Both the position numbers and the translations under genes were made by a program. From the NCBI RefSeq assembly GCF_003666605.1, contig NZ_RCIV01000001.1, positions 372,001-436,000 of the forward strand: 64,000 bases of DNA. The letters run 5' to 3'. This DNA is from Propionibacterium australiense (lineage in GTDB: Bacteria; Actinomycetota; Actinomycetes; Propionibacteriales; Propionibacteriaceae). The notes beneath the pieces are model-generated. The model was given only the letters and a program-made list of their open reading frames with translations. It searched no databases and had not been told where the DNA came from. Shown piece by piece: positions 47,767 to 56,127 of this stretch; the first letter of the stretch is position 1, and each line of letters begins with the position of its first letter.

Positions 47767-48681
47767 TCAGATCTCGATGTCCTCGTACGACCTGGCGTCG
47801 TGCAGCGGTTCCACGTGCACGGTGACGCGCAGGTCCGGCTCGACGCCCCGCAGCTCGTCGACGATGTCCTCTGCCAGGTCATGGCTGGTCTTGACGCTCC
47901 ACTCGTCGGGCACGAGCAGGTGGAACTCCATGAAGCGGCGGTTCCCGCTCTCCCTGGTGCGCACGGCGTGGAAACTGATCTGCGAGGTGCAGCGGGCCTC
48001 CAGCACCGCCTCGAGGCGTTCCTCGAGCTCGGGTGGCAGGGCGATGTCCATGAGTCCGTCCACCGAGCTCTTGACCAGTCCGACGCCGATCCGCAGGATG
48101 TTCACGCCGGCGATGACAGCGACGATCGGGTCGAGGCGCGCCCAGCCGGTCAGCGCGACGAGGCCGACACCCACGAGCACCGCCACCGACGTGATGACAT
48201 CGGTCATGAGGTGCCGTCCGTCGGCGGAGAGGGTGGCCGAACGGAGCCGGTCGCCACGTCGGATGAGCAGCAGGCCGACGGCGCCGTTGATCACCGCGCT
48301 GACAGCACAGATGGCGAGGCCGGCGCCGAGCTGCTCGGGCATCTGGGGATGGATCAGCCGCTCGATCGCCTTCCACATGATGGCGATGGCCGCGATGAGC
48401 ACCATGACGCCCTCGACGGCGGCCGAGAAGTACTCGGCCTTGGAATGACCGAAGGGATGGTTCGCGTCCGGCGGGCGGACGGAGATCTTCAGCATGGCCA
48501 GGGCCATGACGGCGGCAATGAGATTGACGAACGACTCGAGGGCGTCGGACAGCAGGGAGACCGAGCCGGTCATGGCAGCCGCCATGCTCTTGAGGACGAT
48601 GGTCGCCAGGGCGGCCCCGATGGAGAGCCACGCATACCGACTCAGATCGGCCGGCGGGCTGTAGCGTGGCGCATTCGTCAT
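47767..48681 (-). CDS. Cation diffusion facilitator (CDF) metal efflux transporter
   Basis: 304-residue membrane exporter with about six membrane segments and a C-terminal cytoplasmic domain (LEAVLEARCTSQISFHAVRTR to VHVEPLHDARSYEDIEI). Helix 2 site SLLSDALESFVNL, then PPDANHPFGHSKAEYFSA, and helix 5 SADGRHLMTDVITS with His and Asp metal ligands. Helix 2 has Ser-Asp where zinc transporters usually have His-Asp or Asp-Asp, so the metal may be iron, manganese or zinc. CATACT six bases before ATG 48681 suggests a leaderless message. Confidence 0.88.
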   Translation of the reverse strand: MTNAPRYSPPADLSRYAWLSIGAALATIVLKSMAAAMTGSVSLLSDALESFVNLIAAVMALAMLKISVRPPDANHPFGHSKAEYFSAAVEGVMVLIAAIAIMWKAIERLIHPQMPEQLGAGLAICAVSAVINGAVGLLLIRRGDRLRSATLSADGRHLMTDVITSVAVLVGVGLVALTGWARLDPIVAVIAGVNILRIGVGLVKSSVDGLMDIALPPELEERLEAVLEARCTSQISFHAVRTRESGNRRFMEFHLLVPDEWSVKTSHDLAEDIVDELRGVEPDLRVTVHVEPLHDARSYEDIEI

Positions 48682-48852
48682 GGCTCAAGTATGACCGGTA
48701 ATTCTGCCCGCCGCACCCAAGCGAGTCCTTACTCACTAGGCATTTTGCTTCGTCACGAGGGGTTATGCGGAAGTCTGTGAGCAGCTGTGCGCGCCCGGGC
48801 CCGCAGCTGCGGCAGAGCCGTGCGCCGCCGCGCGCCGGTTAGGCTGGTCGCC

Positions 48853-50376
48853 ATGCCACGTCCACCATGGTTCGGCCTGCTGCCCTTCCTCGGCCCCGAG
48901 TACGCCGCCGAGGAGCCCCCCGAGGTCCAGGGCCTGGTCATCGCCGGCGGTGGCGCGAGGGCCAGTTTCCAGATCGGCGCACTGCGCTATCTGTACGAGC
49001 ACGAGCACATCGCGCCATCGGTGATCACCGCCACCTCGGCAGGTTCGGTCCTGGGCGCCCTACTGGCCCAGTTCGAGGACCCGGCCGAGCAGGAGGCGGC
49101 GCTGCGCCGAATCGAGGAGCTGTGGCTGTCGATGCAGACCGACGCGGACATGTTCACCGAGCGGGCCTGGTTCTCGCGCCTGCTCACCCACCAGGAGCTC
49201 CTCACGAGCCTGCGCGAGCTGGAGGCGAACAGGGCGGGCAGGGGGCACCGGCCCCGAGTCCGGCGCTGGGCGGCATGGCGCGGCGGCGGGGACGGCCCCC
49301 AGGCCGACGAGGAGCGGGCCGCGGCGGCCGAGCAGCTGGCCGAACTCGCCCCCCAGGAGCGCACCCTGGCGCTCGCCATGGCCGAGGAACCCGGCGAGCC
49401 GGTGGAGTTCAACGCCAATCTCGTCTACCAGCTCCTGTCCGAGCTGCCCCGGATCGGCCGGATCGGCTCCGACCTGACGGCGGCTCTCCGGGGGCTGGAG
49501 AGCAACCGCTCGCTCTACCGGCCGGGCCCGCTGCTGGAGCGTCTGCTGAGCCGCGACTTCTTCCGCTCCGAGCTGGTGGCCTCCTCGGGCATCACCTTCC
49601 GCTGCGCCATCGTCGGACTGTGCAGCGGCGAGCTGCGCTACATGCGCGAGGACGGCCGGATCGTCGACCGCGACGACGAGCCCCTGGACGGTCCCGGTTT
49701 CGACGTGACGATGGGCACGCTGGCCTCCTGCTCGATCCCCGGCATCTTCAAGCCGGTCGAGATGAATGGGGAGTGGTACGTCGACGGCGGCGTCCGCGAG
49801 AACGTCCCCGTGGAGGCCGCGGTCAAGAACCTGGGTGTCACCAGGCCGTTCGTCATCGTCTCGGCTCCTGCGGGCGCGGCCCCGAGCCCGCGGGCGGGCG
49901 AGGGCGACATCCTGTCGATCCTGTTCCGCGTCGAGTCGATCCGCGCCGACGAGTCCGAGCGCGACGAGGTCGCCTACGCCCGCGCGGCCGGCGCCACCGT
50001 CATCGAACCCGAGATCCTCGTCCACGACGCCATGACGATCGATCCCGGGCTGCTGGCCATCAACCGCGACTACGGCTGGATCCGCGCCGCCGAGGCCGTC
50101 CGGGAGGCGCCCTGCCAGTCGCAGGCCGCCCACCGCGAGATCATCCGCATCCGGCTGAGGGCGTGGCGGCTGGAGAAGGCGGCCCTGGAGCAGGACCCGC
50201 ACGCCCTCGACACGGACCCCGGCTCCGTGCTCGCCCTGCCGGGCGAACTGGCCGAGACGAAGAAGGAGCTGCGCGCCATGATCGAACGCACCGACCGGAG
50301 CTTCCTGCCCGACGGCGGCGAGCACTGGTGGACGCGTTTCGAGGGTCATCCGAGGGCCGGGGCCGCGCATGTCTGA
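48853..50376 (+). CDS. Patatin-like phospholipase
   Basis: 507-residue lipid acyl hydrolase with the patatin Ser-Asp dyad: oxyanion motif GGGARASFQIGALR, nucleophile elbow TSAGS (GxSxG-like TxSxG), and DGGVRENVPV. A charged helical insert at about residues 95-215 (Arg/Ala/Glu-rich) separates the two halves, as in larger actinobacterial members. TAGGCT seven bases before ATG 48853 suggests a leaderless message. Its last eight bases overlap the PRC-barrel gene that follows, so the two are translationally coupled. Confidence 0.87.
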   Translation: MPRPPWFGLLPFLGPEYAAEEPPEVQGLVIAGGGARASFQIGALRYLYEHEHIAPSVITATSAGSVLGALLAQFEDPAEQEAALRRIEELWLSMQTDADMFTERAWFSRLLTHQELLTSLRELEANRAGRGHRPRVRRWAAWRGGGDGPQADEERAAAAEQLAELAPQERTLALAMAEEPGEPVEFNANLVYQLLSELPRIGRIGSDLTAALRGLESNRSLYRPGPLLERLLSRDFFRSELVASSGITFRCAIVGLCSGELRYMREDGRIVDRDDEPLDGPGFDVTMGTLASCSIPGIFKPVEMNGEWYVDGGVRENVPVEAAVKNLGVTRPFVIVSAPAGAAPSPRAGEGDILSILFRVESIRADESERDEVAYARAAGATVIEPEILVHDAMTIDPGLLAINRDYGWIRAAEAVREAPCQSQAAHREIIRIRLRAWRLEKAALEQDPHALDTDPGSVLALPGELAETKKELRAMIERTDRSFLPDGGEHWWTRFEGHPRAGAAHV

Positions 50377-50731
50377 GTACGACGACCGCGCCCCGCTGGA
50401 CGAGGAGACCGCCCCCGAGAACGCCCTCATCGGGGCGCGGGTGATGGACGAGTCCGGTGCCCTCATCGGCCGCGCCCTGGGCTTCGTGCGCGACGAGGGC
50501 ACCGGCACGCTGTCCTTCGTCAGCGTGCGCGACGGCGCCCTGGGCAGCCGGCGCCACCTCATCCCGCTGGCGGCCGCCGAGATCGGTTACGAACGCATCG
50601 ACGTGCCCTACCGCCGGACCCAGGTGATGGCCTCACCGGTCTTCGAGGCCGGCCACCTGATCCTCGACGAGGACGAGACCGCGGTCTGCGTCCACTACGG
50701 CCTCACGAGCCCCACGCCCTGGCTGGAATGA
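50369..50731 (+). CDS. PRC-barrel domain protein (second)
   Basis: 120-residue PRC-barrel protein: LIGARVMDESGALIGRALGFV, RHLIPLAAAEIG and VPYRRTQVMASPVF match the corresponding turns of the first PRC protein, including the VPY-T-V core, but the rest has diverged. The start overlaps the patatin stop by eight bases. Function unknown; linkage to a phospholipase is constant with envelope or stress roles only by inference. Confidence 0.82.
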   Translation: MSEYDDRAPLDEETAPENALIGARVMDESGALIGRALGFVRDEGTGTLSFVSVRDGALGSRRHLIPLAAAEIGYERIDVPYRRTQVMASPVFEAGHLILDEDETAVCVHYGLTSPTPWLE

Positions 50732-50748
50732 GACGCGGGTTCCTCAAG

Positions 50749-50777
50749 GGCCGGGCTGAAAGGCTTGCGGCCCGGCC
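50749..50777. terminator. Weak hairpin between PRC-barrel and Asp-run genes
   Basis: GGCCGGGC (50749-50756) pairs with GCCCGGCC (50770-50777), 13-base loop, between convergent genes; short stem, moderate confidence. Confidence 0.4.
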
Positions 50778-50854
50778 GGCCAGAAGAGCCGACGGCTTTC
50801 CACCACCGTGGTCACCGTGCCGATGGGACCATGCCACGACACGGATCCGGACCA

Positions 50855-51898
50855 TCACTGGCAACGCCAATCCCAGTAGCCCCCTCGGACCCAGTAGCCT
50901 CGCCACCAGTCGTAGTAATCGTAGGGAACCCAGATCCAACCGCAGTAGTCCCCGTTGCGCGACCGACTGCGATTGGAATTGCTCCGGCTGTTCTCACTCG
51001 GGCCGTCGTCATCGTCGTCGTCATCATCATCGTCGTCGTCATCGTCATCGTGATGGGGCGCCGGAAGACTGGGGCCGGTATTCGTTCCGGCGCTGTTCCC
51101 GACGCCCTCGGCCTGCCTGCTGGAGGAATCCTCTTCGGCGGAGGAGTCCTCCTTCTGCTCGGCAGCGGCCTGCTCGGCGGCCTTCTCGGCGGCGATGCCG
51201 GCCGCCTCGGCCGTGTCCTTCTTGGTGGTGGACAGCTCGAGTTTCACGGCACCCATCGCCCGCGTGGACTCGTCGATCGGATCGGGGTCGTTGTCGGTGA
51301 TGCCCTGGTCGCGGATCCCGGGCGCGGCATCGCACAGCGCGGTGGCCTCCTCGATCTTGGTCTTGAGGTCCTCGCGCACCCCGTCGTCGGGCAGCTGGCT
51401 GGCCGAGTCGTCGTACACGGTCCAGGCCGCCTTGATCTCGGATCGCAGTTCGTCGGCCGCCTTCGCGTTCTGGTACGAGGAGATCGACACCGACAGGCGA
51501 AGACTGTCCGTGGCGAGGGCGTCCTTCCTTGCGGTGAAATCCGACGTGGCGCCGCGCAGGGCGTCCAGCTGGTCCCGGCTGGTGCAGGTCAGGTCCATGC
51601 GCACCTGCCGGTCCGCACCGGAGACCCCGGCGATGAGTCCGTCGGCGCCCTCGCTGTCCTTGTAGCCGGGCGTGTTGTCGGCCTTCTCGAGGATCGACTT
51701 GGTCGCGGCGACCGTGGCCACGTAGTCGTCGATGGCCTGGTCTGCGGCGCTGATGGCGGCGGCGCAGTCGTTCGTCAGGTTGGTGTTGTACTGGTGGACT
51801 CCGAGGGCGGTACCCGAACCGGCCAGCAGGAGTGCGCAGACGATTGCGCCGACGACGGCACGCCTGGGATGCCTCGCCTTTCCTGCCCTGCCTGTCAT
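50855..51898 (-). CDS. Membrane-anchored coiled-coil protein with Asp run and aromatic C-terminus
   Basis: 347-residue protein of no family I recognise. A basic N-terminus and one membrane segment (about 14-35, VVGAIVCALLLAGSGTALGV) act as anchor or signal; the rest would be extracellular. Residues about 40-235 are helical and Ala/Asp/Glu/Lys-rich; two Cys pairs are present. An Ala/Glu/Gln stretch is followed by HH and 15 consecutive Asp, a Ser/Arg/Asn-rich hinge, and an end packed with Trp and Tyr (YDYYDWWRGYWVRGGYWDW). The acidic run could bind cations; the aromatic end could bind polysaccharide or membrane. Start at 51898 chosen over an in-frame start 21 codons upstream because it precedes the membrane segment directly. 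Confidence 0.75.
   Translation of the reverse strand: MTGRAGKARHPRRAVVGAIVCALLLAGSGTALGVHQYNTNLTNDCAAAISAADQAIDDYVATVAATKSILEKADNTPGYKDSEGADGLIAGVSGADRQVRMDLTCTSRDQLDALRGATSDFTARKDALATDSLRLSVSISSYQNAKAADELRSEIKAAWTVYDDSASQLPDDGVREDLKTKIEEATALCDAAPGIRDQGITDNDPDPIDESTRAMGAVKLELSTTKKDTAEAAGIAAEKAAEQAAAEQKEDSSAEEDSSSRQAEGVGNSAGTNTGPSLPAPHHDDDDDDDDDDDDDDDGPSENSRSNSNRSRSRNGDYCGWIWVPYDYYDWWRGYWVRGGYWDWRCQ
51005..51049. repeat. Trinucleotide repeat encoding 15 Asp
   Basis: Mixed GTC/ATC triplets on the plus strand, read as GAT/GAC on the minus strand. Length change by slippage would add or remove Asp without frameshift. Confidence 0.9.
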
Positions 51899-52466
51899 AT
51901 GGCTCTTTCGTTCGCTCGCACGAGTCAGCGGCAACCGGCGGACGGCCATTGACCGTTCCACCGTTCAGCGCCCGACTTCGTCCGAGCATGTGCCGGGGTG
52001 TACATCAACCGTGTGGCGTCCAGGTTCAGAGCTCATTCAGGGGAGAACCTCAGCAGCCGCACAGCCCTCACGGAAAACCTGAGTCACGAATTCCCAGGGT
52101 TCCAGGTGATGGCGATGACGCCAGAACCCATGGGGGATCTCGTGCCCAGACCTCCCAGTGACTGCCGTCGCGAAGGACGAGAAAACCGCTGGCCACTCGC
52201 CCGGAACAGACCGCAGTCGCCTCAGTCTATCGCGCAGAACACCGCCACGGCCAAGCCCATGGCACATATTCTGCAATGTGGACACTTTCCTGCGTCTCGC
52301 CAGCGCCAGCACGGCCCGTTCCACGTCGAGAATCGCCCTGACCCGTGGCGGATCGCGCGGTCCGCCCCGGGGAGCCGAGGGCATCCGGACGCCCCGACCC
52401 GCAGCCCTTCCGGCGGAGCCGCCGTCGACGGGCGGGCGACCGACCACGAACGATGCGCGGGACCAG
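51899..52466. other. Long non-coding stretch between Asp-run gene and tRNA-Lys
   Basis: 568 bases. Open frames here have poor codon-position bias and no recognisable product. It should hold the promoter of the Asp-run gene; I see no further site I can name. Confidence 0.5.
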
Positions 52467-52539
52467 TGCCCCCACGGGGGCTCGAACCCCGGACCCAAGG
52501 ATTAAAAGTCCCTTGCTCTGCCAGCTGAGCTATGGAGGC
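52467..52539 (-). tRNA. tRNA-Lys (anticodon TTT)
   Basis: 73-nt cloverleaf: acceptor GCCTCCA / TGGGGGC with one G-T pair, D-arm AGCTCAGCTGGCAGAGC, anticodon loop ACTTTTAA, T-arm GGGTTCGAGCCCC (stem-loop core), discriminator A; CCA not encoded. A -10-like TAGTAT (minus strand, 52552-52547) lies seven bases upstream. Confidence 0.97.
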
Positions 52540-52670
52540 AGGACTCATACTAGCCGCTCGCCCCACCGGCGGCACCGCGAACGGCGGGCGTCGGGTGCCA
52601 TCGCCGGCACGCCCGGCCCGGGACGGCGAAGACTCAACCTCAACCTCGGCTTGAGACCGGGGGACGACAT

Positions 52671-52716
52671 CCTTCAGCCGGCTTTCAGCATCCTTTCAGA
52701 CGCCCGCCGCCATAAC
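52671..52716 (+). promoter_or_regulatory. Promoter of NlpC/P60 gene with three 11-bp-spaced activator repeats
   Basis: CCTTCAG (52671), CTTTCAG (52682) and CTTTCAG (52693) are spaced exactly 11 bases. CATAAC (52711-52716) follows where a -10 would lie, with the third repeat in place of a -35. This layout is typical of OmpR/PhoB-type response regulators that bind as tandem dimers. Confidence 0.6.
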
Positions 52717-52755
52717 CCCGGAGATGAAAGAAAGTACCTAGTCAAAACCTTATTC

Positions 52756-52991
52756 AGGAGGAACGGTCCAGCGTGCTGCGGGGCGCCGGCCCACGGCCTG
52801 CGAGGACGTGTCCGAACCCTCAACCGACCCTTCAGGTGTCTTGTGGGGCATTCGGACATCTGCCTAAGTTCCTTCCAGCCCTGGGGCCCCGGCGTGACGG
52901 CCACGAGTCGTCGGGGAAGACGCCCAGCCTCAGGGCACACGACCTCACACACACGCGGCTCGTCCAAGGCCGCGGGAAGGACCAGCAGTGA
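52756..52991 (+). other. Structured 5' leader with possible 72-codon leader frame
   Basis: A strong AGGAGG (52756-52761) precedes GTG 52773, which opens a 72-codon frame ending in TGA that overlaps the next gene's GTG by GTGA. Codon positions show little bias, so it may not be a true gene. Within it, TGTCCGAA (52809-52816) pairs with TTCGGACA (52851-52858), a possible regulatory hairpin. Upstream (52540-52670) I see only the tRNA-Lys promoter. Confidence 0.35.
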
Positions 52992-54484
52992 ACAACCCCT
53001 TCGCGAAAACGGCTCGTGTCGCCGTCACATCGTCGCTGGTGGCTGCCAGTCTGGCCACCGCGGGACTCGTTCTGAGCCCGCTGGCACAGGCCGACTACTC
53101 GGATCTGTCCGCGACGACCGACGTGAACGTGCGCACCTCGCCCGACACGAACGGCGAGATCGTCGCCGTGCTCTCGGCCGGCGACACCGTCACCCAGCGC
53201 GGCGTCGAGCAGGACGGCTGGCTGCCGATCATCTACAACGGCACGAATGCATGGGTGCAGGCCCAGTACGTGTCCAGCACCACCGTCATCACGACGGACA
53301 CCACGGTGGGCAGCGCCACCACGACGGCCGACGCCTACGTCCGTTCCGACGCGGATCCGACCAGCTGGATCATGGGCACCCTGTCCGAGGGCACCACGGT
53401 CTCGATCACCGGTGACCCGGTCGGCGAGTGGACGCCCGTCAACTACTACGGACGCGCGGGCTGGATCGCCACGAGCCTGCTCGCCGATGCCGGTGACGGC
53501 TCGGCCGGCACCATCACCAGCGCCATCTCGCAGGACTACCTGTGGGTCCGCACCGGCACGAGCACCGCCTTCACCTCGATCGGCATGCTCTACCCGGGCG
53601 ACGAGGTCACCGTCACCGGCACTCCGTTCGCCGGCTGGGTGCCCGTGGACTTCAACGGTCAGGACGCCTGGGTGGCCGCGAACTACTCGCGCTACGTCAC
53701 CGATCCAACGACCATCGCGCTCGTCGCGAGCACCACCTCGACCGAGGACGCGGAGGCACCCGCCGAGGAGCCGGCGGCACCGGCTGAGGAGGAGGCCGCT
53801 CCCGCCCAGGAGGTGGCTCCCGCCGAGGAACCGCCCGTCGAGCAGGCCCCCGCGCAGGAGAGCACCCCGGCCACGACCACCAAGTGGGCCGCCGATGACG
53901 TCAACGTCCGCACCGGACCCGGCCTCGACTACTCGGTCGTCGACGTCCTCGACCAGGGCGACACCATCGAGGCCACCGGCGTCACCAACGGCGACTGGAC
54001 CGAGATCATCTACGGCGGGGTCTCCCGATGGGTCAACAGCGCCTACGTCTCCGACACCGAGGTGGCGCCCTACGACGAGACCGAGAACGCGGCGCCCACC
54101 CAGCCCGAGGCGGTCAGCCACAGCAGCGCCGATGCCGTCCAGACCGCGATCGACTTCGCCTACTCCAAGCTGGGCGGGCCCTACGTGTGGGGCGGCACCG
54201 GCCCGGTCGGCTACGACTGCTCCGGCCTGATGCAGGCCGCCTACGCGGCCGCCGGCATCTCGATCCCGCGCGTCACCTGGGATCAGGTGAACGCCGGTAC
54301 GCCGGTCTACTCGACCGATGACCTGCGGCCCGGCGACCTGGTGTTCTACTACGACAACGGTCACGTCGGCATGTACATCGGTGACGGCCTGGTGCTGAAC
54401 GCCCAGAACGAGAGCACCGGCATCGTCATCTCCGGGCTGTACGACATGGCCCCGATCTCGGCGATGGTGCGCATCGTCGGCTGA
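52988..54484 (+). CDS. Secreted SH3b/NlpC-P60 peptidoglycan endopeptidase
   Basis: 498-residue exported cell-wall hydrolase. Signal peptide at 1-35 (basic start, hydrophobic core, cleavage near AQA-DYS). Then three SH3b repeats (about 40-97, 108-165, 177-235), a Pro/Ala/Glu linker (about 248-295), a fourth SH3b (about 302-355) and the C-terminal NlpC/P60 domain (about 380-498) with C411 in GYDCSGLMQ and H459 in NGHVGMYIG. It should cut peptide stems (typically D-Glu to diaminopimelate) during growth or separation. GTG at 52988 is preceded by GAAGGA. Four wall-binding repeats are more than in most P60 proteins. The tandem repeats at its promoter suggest two-component control. Confidence 0.92.
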   Translation: MNNPFAKTARVAVTSSLVAASLATAGLVLSPLAQADYSDLSATTDVNVRTSPDTNGEIVAVLSAGDTVTQRGVEQDGWLPIIYNGTNAWVQAQYVSSTTVITTDTTVGSATTTADAYVRSDADPTSWIMGTLSEGTTVSITGDPVGEWTPVNYYGRAGWIATSLLADAGDGSAGTITSAISQDYLWVRTGTSTAFTSIGMLYPGDEVTVTGTPFAGWVPVDFNGQDAWVAANYSRYVTDPTTIALVASTTSTEDAEAPAEEPAAPAEEEAAPAQEVAPAEEPPVEQAPAQESTPATTTKWAADDVNVRTGPGLDYSVVDVLDQGDTIEATGVTNGDWTEIIYGGVSRWVNSAYVSDTEVAPYDETENAAPTQPEAVSHSSADAVQTAIDFAYSKLGGPYVWGGTGPVGYDCSGLMQAAYAAAGISIPRVTWDQVNAGTPVYSTDDLRPGDLVFYYDNGHVGMYIGDGLVLNAQNESTGIVISGLYDMAPISAMVRIVG

Positions 54485-54521
54485 GGCGGGCTCGGCCGCC
54501 GAGGCCGGCAGTGACGCGGTG

Positions 54522-54567
54522 AGCGGCTCGAGCCGCCCGGTATTTCTCTCCGGGCGGCCGAGCCGCT
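54522..54567. terminator. Terminator after NlpC/P60 gene
   Basis: 18-bp stem, left arm 54522-54540 with one bulged A, loop TATTTCTCT, right arm 54550-54567. Confidence 0.75.
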
Positions 54568-54583
54568 ACCATGTTCGTCGCGA

Positions 54584-54656
54584 GTCCCCATCGTCTAGCG
54601 GCCTAGGACCCCACCCTTTCAAGGTGGTAACACGGATTCGAATTCCGTTGGGGATA
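54584..54656 (+). tRNA. tRNA-Glu (anticodon TTC)
   Basis: 73-nt cloverleaf: acceptor GTCCCCA / TGGGGAT (one G-T pair), anticodon arm CCACCCTTTCAAGGTGG, T-arm ACGGATTCGAATTCCGT, discriminator A; CCA not encoded. Confidence 0.97.
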
Positions 54657-54661
54657 CCCGC

Positions 54662-54691
54662 ATCGGGCGGCACCACACGGTGCCGCCCGAT
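54662..54691 (+). terminator. Terminator after tRNA-Glu
   Basis: Perfect 13-bp stem ATCGGGCGGCACC (54662-54674), ACAC loop, complement 54679-54691, then TCGTTCG. Confidence 0.8.
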
Positions 54692-54838
54692 TCGTTCGCC
54701 GGGACGTGGCCACGCACGCGGGACTGAAGGTCTTCCGCCGCACGAGGCCGTGTGCCACGATTCAACTGCGGCGCAGATCCATGGCGGATCCTGCCCCCGC
54801 GCACACGACACCGGCAGCCACACCAGGGGAGCGTTCTC

Positions 54839-55990
54839 ATGACCTACCGCATGATCTTTAACCAGACGGGCCACTTCGGCCGGGGAGCCATAGCCAACAT
54901 CCCCACCGAGATCAGCGCTCGTGGCCTGAGCAAGGCCTTCATCGTCACCGACCCGGTCCTCACCGAGAACGGGACCGCCACCCGCATCACCGACCTGCTC
55001 GACGGCGCCGGCATCGCCTGGGAGGTCTTCTCCGACGTCGTGCCGAACCCGCCGGTGGAGAAGGTCCAGGCCGGCCTGGCGGCCTTCCGCGACTCGGGCG
55101 CCGACATCCTCATCGGCCTGGGCGGAGGCAGCCCGCAGGACACCTGCAAGGCGATCTCGGTGATCGCCACCAACCCGGAGTTCGCCGACGTGCTGAGCCT
55201 GGAGGGCCTCTCCCCCACGAAGAACCCGGGCACGCCGATCATCGGGGTGCCCACCACGGCGGGCACGGCCTCGGAGACGACCATCAACTACGTCATCACC
55301 GACACCGCCAAGCAGCGCAAATTCGTGTGCGTGGACCCGCACGACATCCCGGTGATCGCCGTCGTCGACCCCGACCTCATGGACGGCATGCCGCGGAGCC
55401 TGAAGGTCGCCACCGGGCTGGACGCGCTCACCCACGCCATCGAGGGCTACATCACCCCGGGCGCCTGGGCACTGTCCGACGCCCTGTGCCTGCGCTCCAT
55501 CCAGATGATCGCCAAGAACCTGCGCAAGGCCGCCGAGGGCGACACCGACGCGGTGGAGCAGATGGGCCTGGCCGCCTACATCAACGGCATGGCCTACTCC
55601 AATGTCGGCCTGGGGCTCGTGCACGGCATGGCGCACCCGCTGGGCGGACGCTACAACGCCCCGCACGGGGTCGCCAACGGCATCCTGCTCGCCCCCGTCA
55701 TGGCGTTCAACGCCGAGTACACCGGCGAGAAGTACCGCGACATCGCCGAGGCCTTCGGCGTGGCGGACGCCCAGACGATGCCGCTGGAGCAGGCGCGCGC
55801 CGCGGCCGTCGAGGCCGTCGCCCAGCTGACCCGCGATCTGGGCAACCCGACCCGCATCAGCGAGGTGGGCGTGGACGAGTCAGGCATCGCGGCCCTGACC
55901 GAGGACGCGTTCGCGGACGTGTGCACGCCCGGCAACCCGCGTCCGGCAACCCGCGAGGACATCGAGGCGTTGTACCGCTCGCTGCTGTGA
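54839..55990 (+). CDS. fucO: Iron-dependent alcohol dehydrogenase, lactaldehyde reductase (FucO) type
   Basis: 383-residue group III alcohol dehydrogenase, the length of FucO, which interconverts lactaldehyde and 1,2-propanediol with NAD(H). Metal ligands D195 and H199 (TGLDALTHAIEG), H262 (GLVHGMAHPLGG) and H276 (NAPHGVAN); cofactor motif GLGGGSPQDTCK. Sequence around the His ligands closely resembles enteric FucO. GGGGAGC precedes ATG 54839. It stands alone between terminators, with no fucose or rhamnose genes in view, so the physiological alcohol is uncertain. Confidence 0.88.
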   Translation: MTYRMIFNQTGHFGRGAIANIPTEISARGLSKAFIVTDPVLTENGTATRITDLLDGAGIAWEVFSDVVPNPPVEKVQAGLAAFRDSGADILIGLGGGSPQDTCKAISVIATNPEFADVLSLEGLSPTKNPGTPIIGVPTTAGTASETTINYVITDTAKQRKFVCVDPHDIPVIAVVDPDLMDGMPRSLKVATGLDALTHAIEGYITPGAWALSDALCLRSIQMIAKNLRKAAEGDTDAVEQMGLAAYINGMAYSNVGLGLVHGMAHPLGGRYNAPHGVANGILLAPVMAFNAEYTGEKYRDIAEAFGVADAQTMPLEQARAAAVEAVAQLTRDLGNPTRISEVGVDESGIAALTEDAFADVCTPGNPRPATREDIEALYRSLL

Positions 55991-56008
55991 GCCCGCCCGG
56001 GCAGTCCT

Positions 56009-56062
56009 GAGCACCTCCGCGGGTCCCGGCCGCCTTGCCGGCGATACCGGGACCCGCGGTGC
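56009..56062. terminator. Bidirectional terminator between fucO and ECF genes
   Basis: Left arm 56009-56028 with a three-base bulge, right arm 56046-56062; 17 pairs in a GC-rich stem between convergent genes. Confidence 0.7.
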
Positions 56063-56127
56063 TCCCATGGCGGTCGTGAACCCGCCACGCGTCGCCCGAG
56101 GGGTCATGTCCGCGGGAAACCTTCCTG

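Noticed and set aside
51005-51049. Simple triplet repeat as a possible CRISPR or phase-variable switch
   Set aside because: Units are three bases with no spacers, and in-frame triplets cannot switch the frame; it only encodes Asp.
51899-52498. Short open frames near tRNA-Lys (for example 52158-52505 and 52037-52498)
   Set aside because: They run into the tRNA gene or its antisense, have no ribosome site and no codon bias.
52540-52987. c-di-AMP (ydaO) riboswitch upstream of the NlpC/P60 gene
   Set aside because: Such genes are often under this switch in actinobacteria, but I could not find its conserved core (GGGGGACC and GGGTGAATCC-like blocks). A covariance-model scan would decide.
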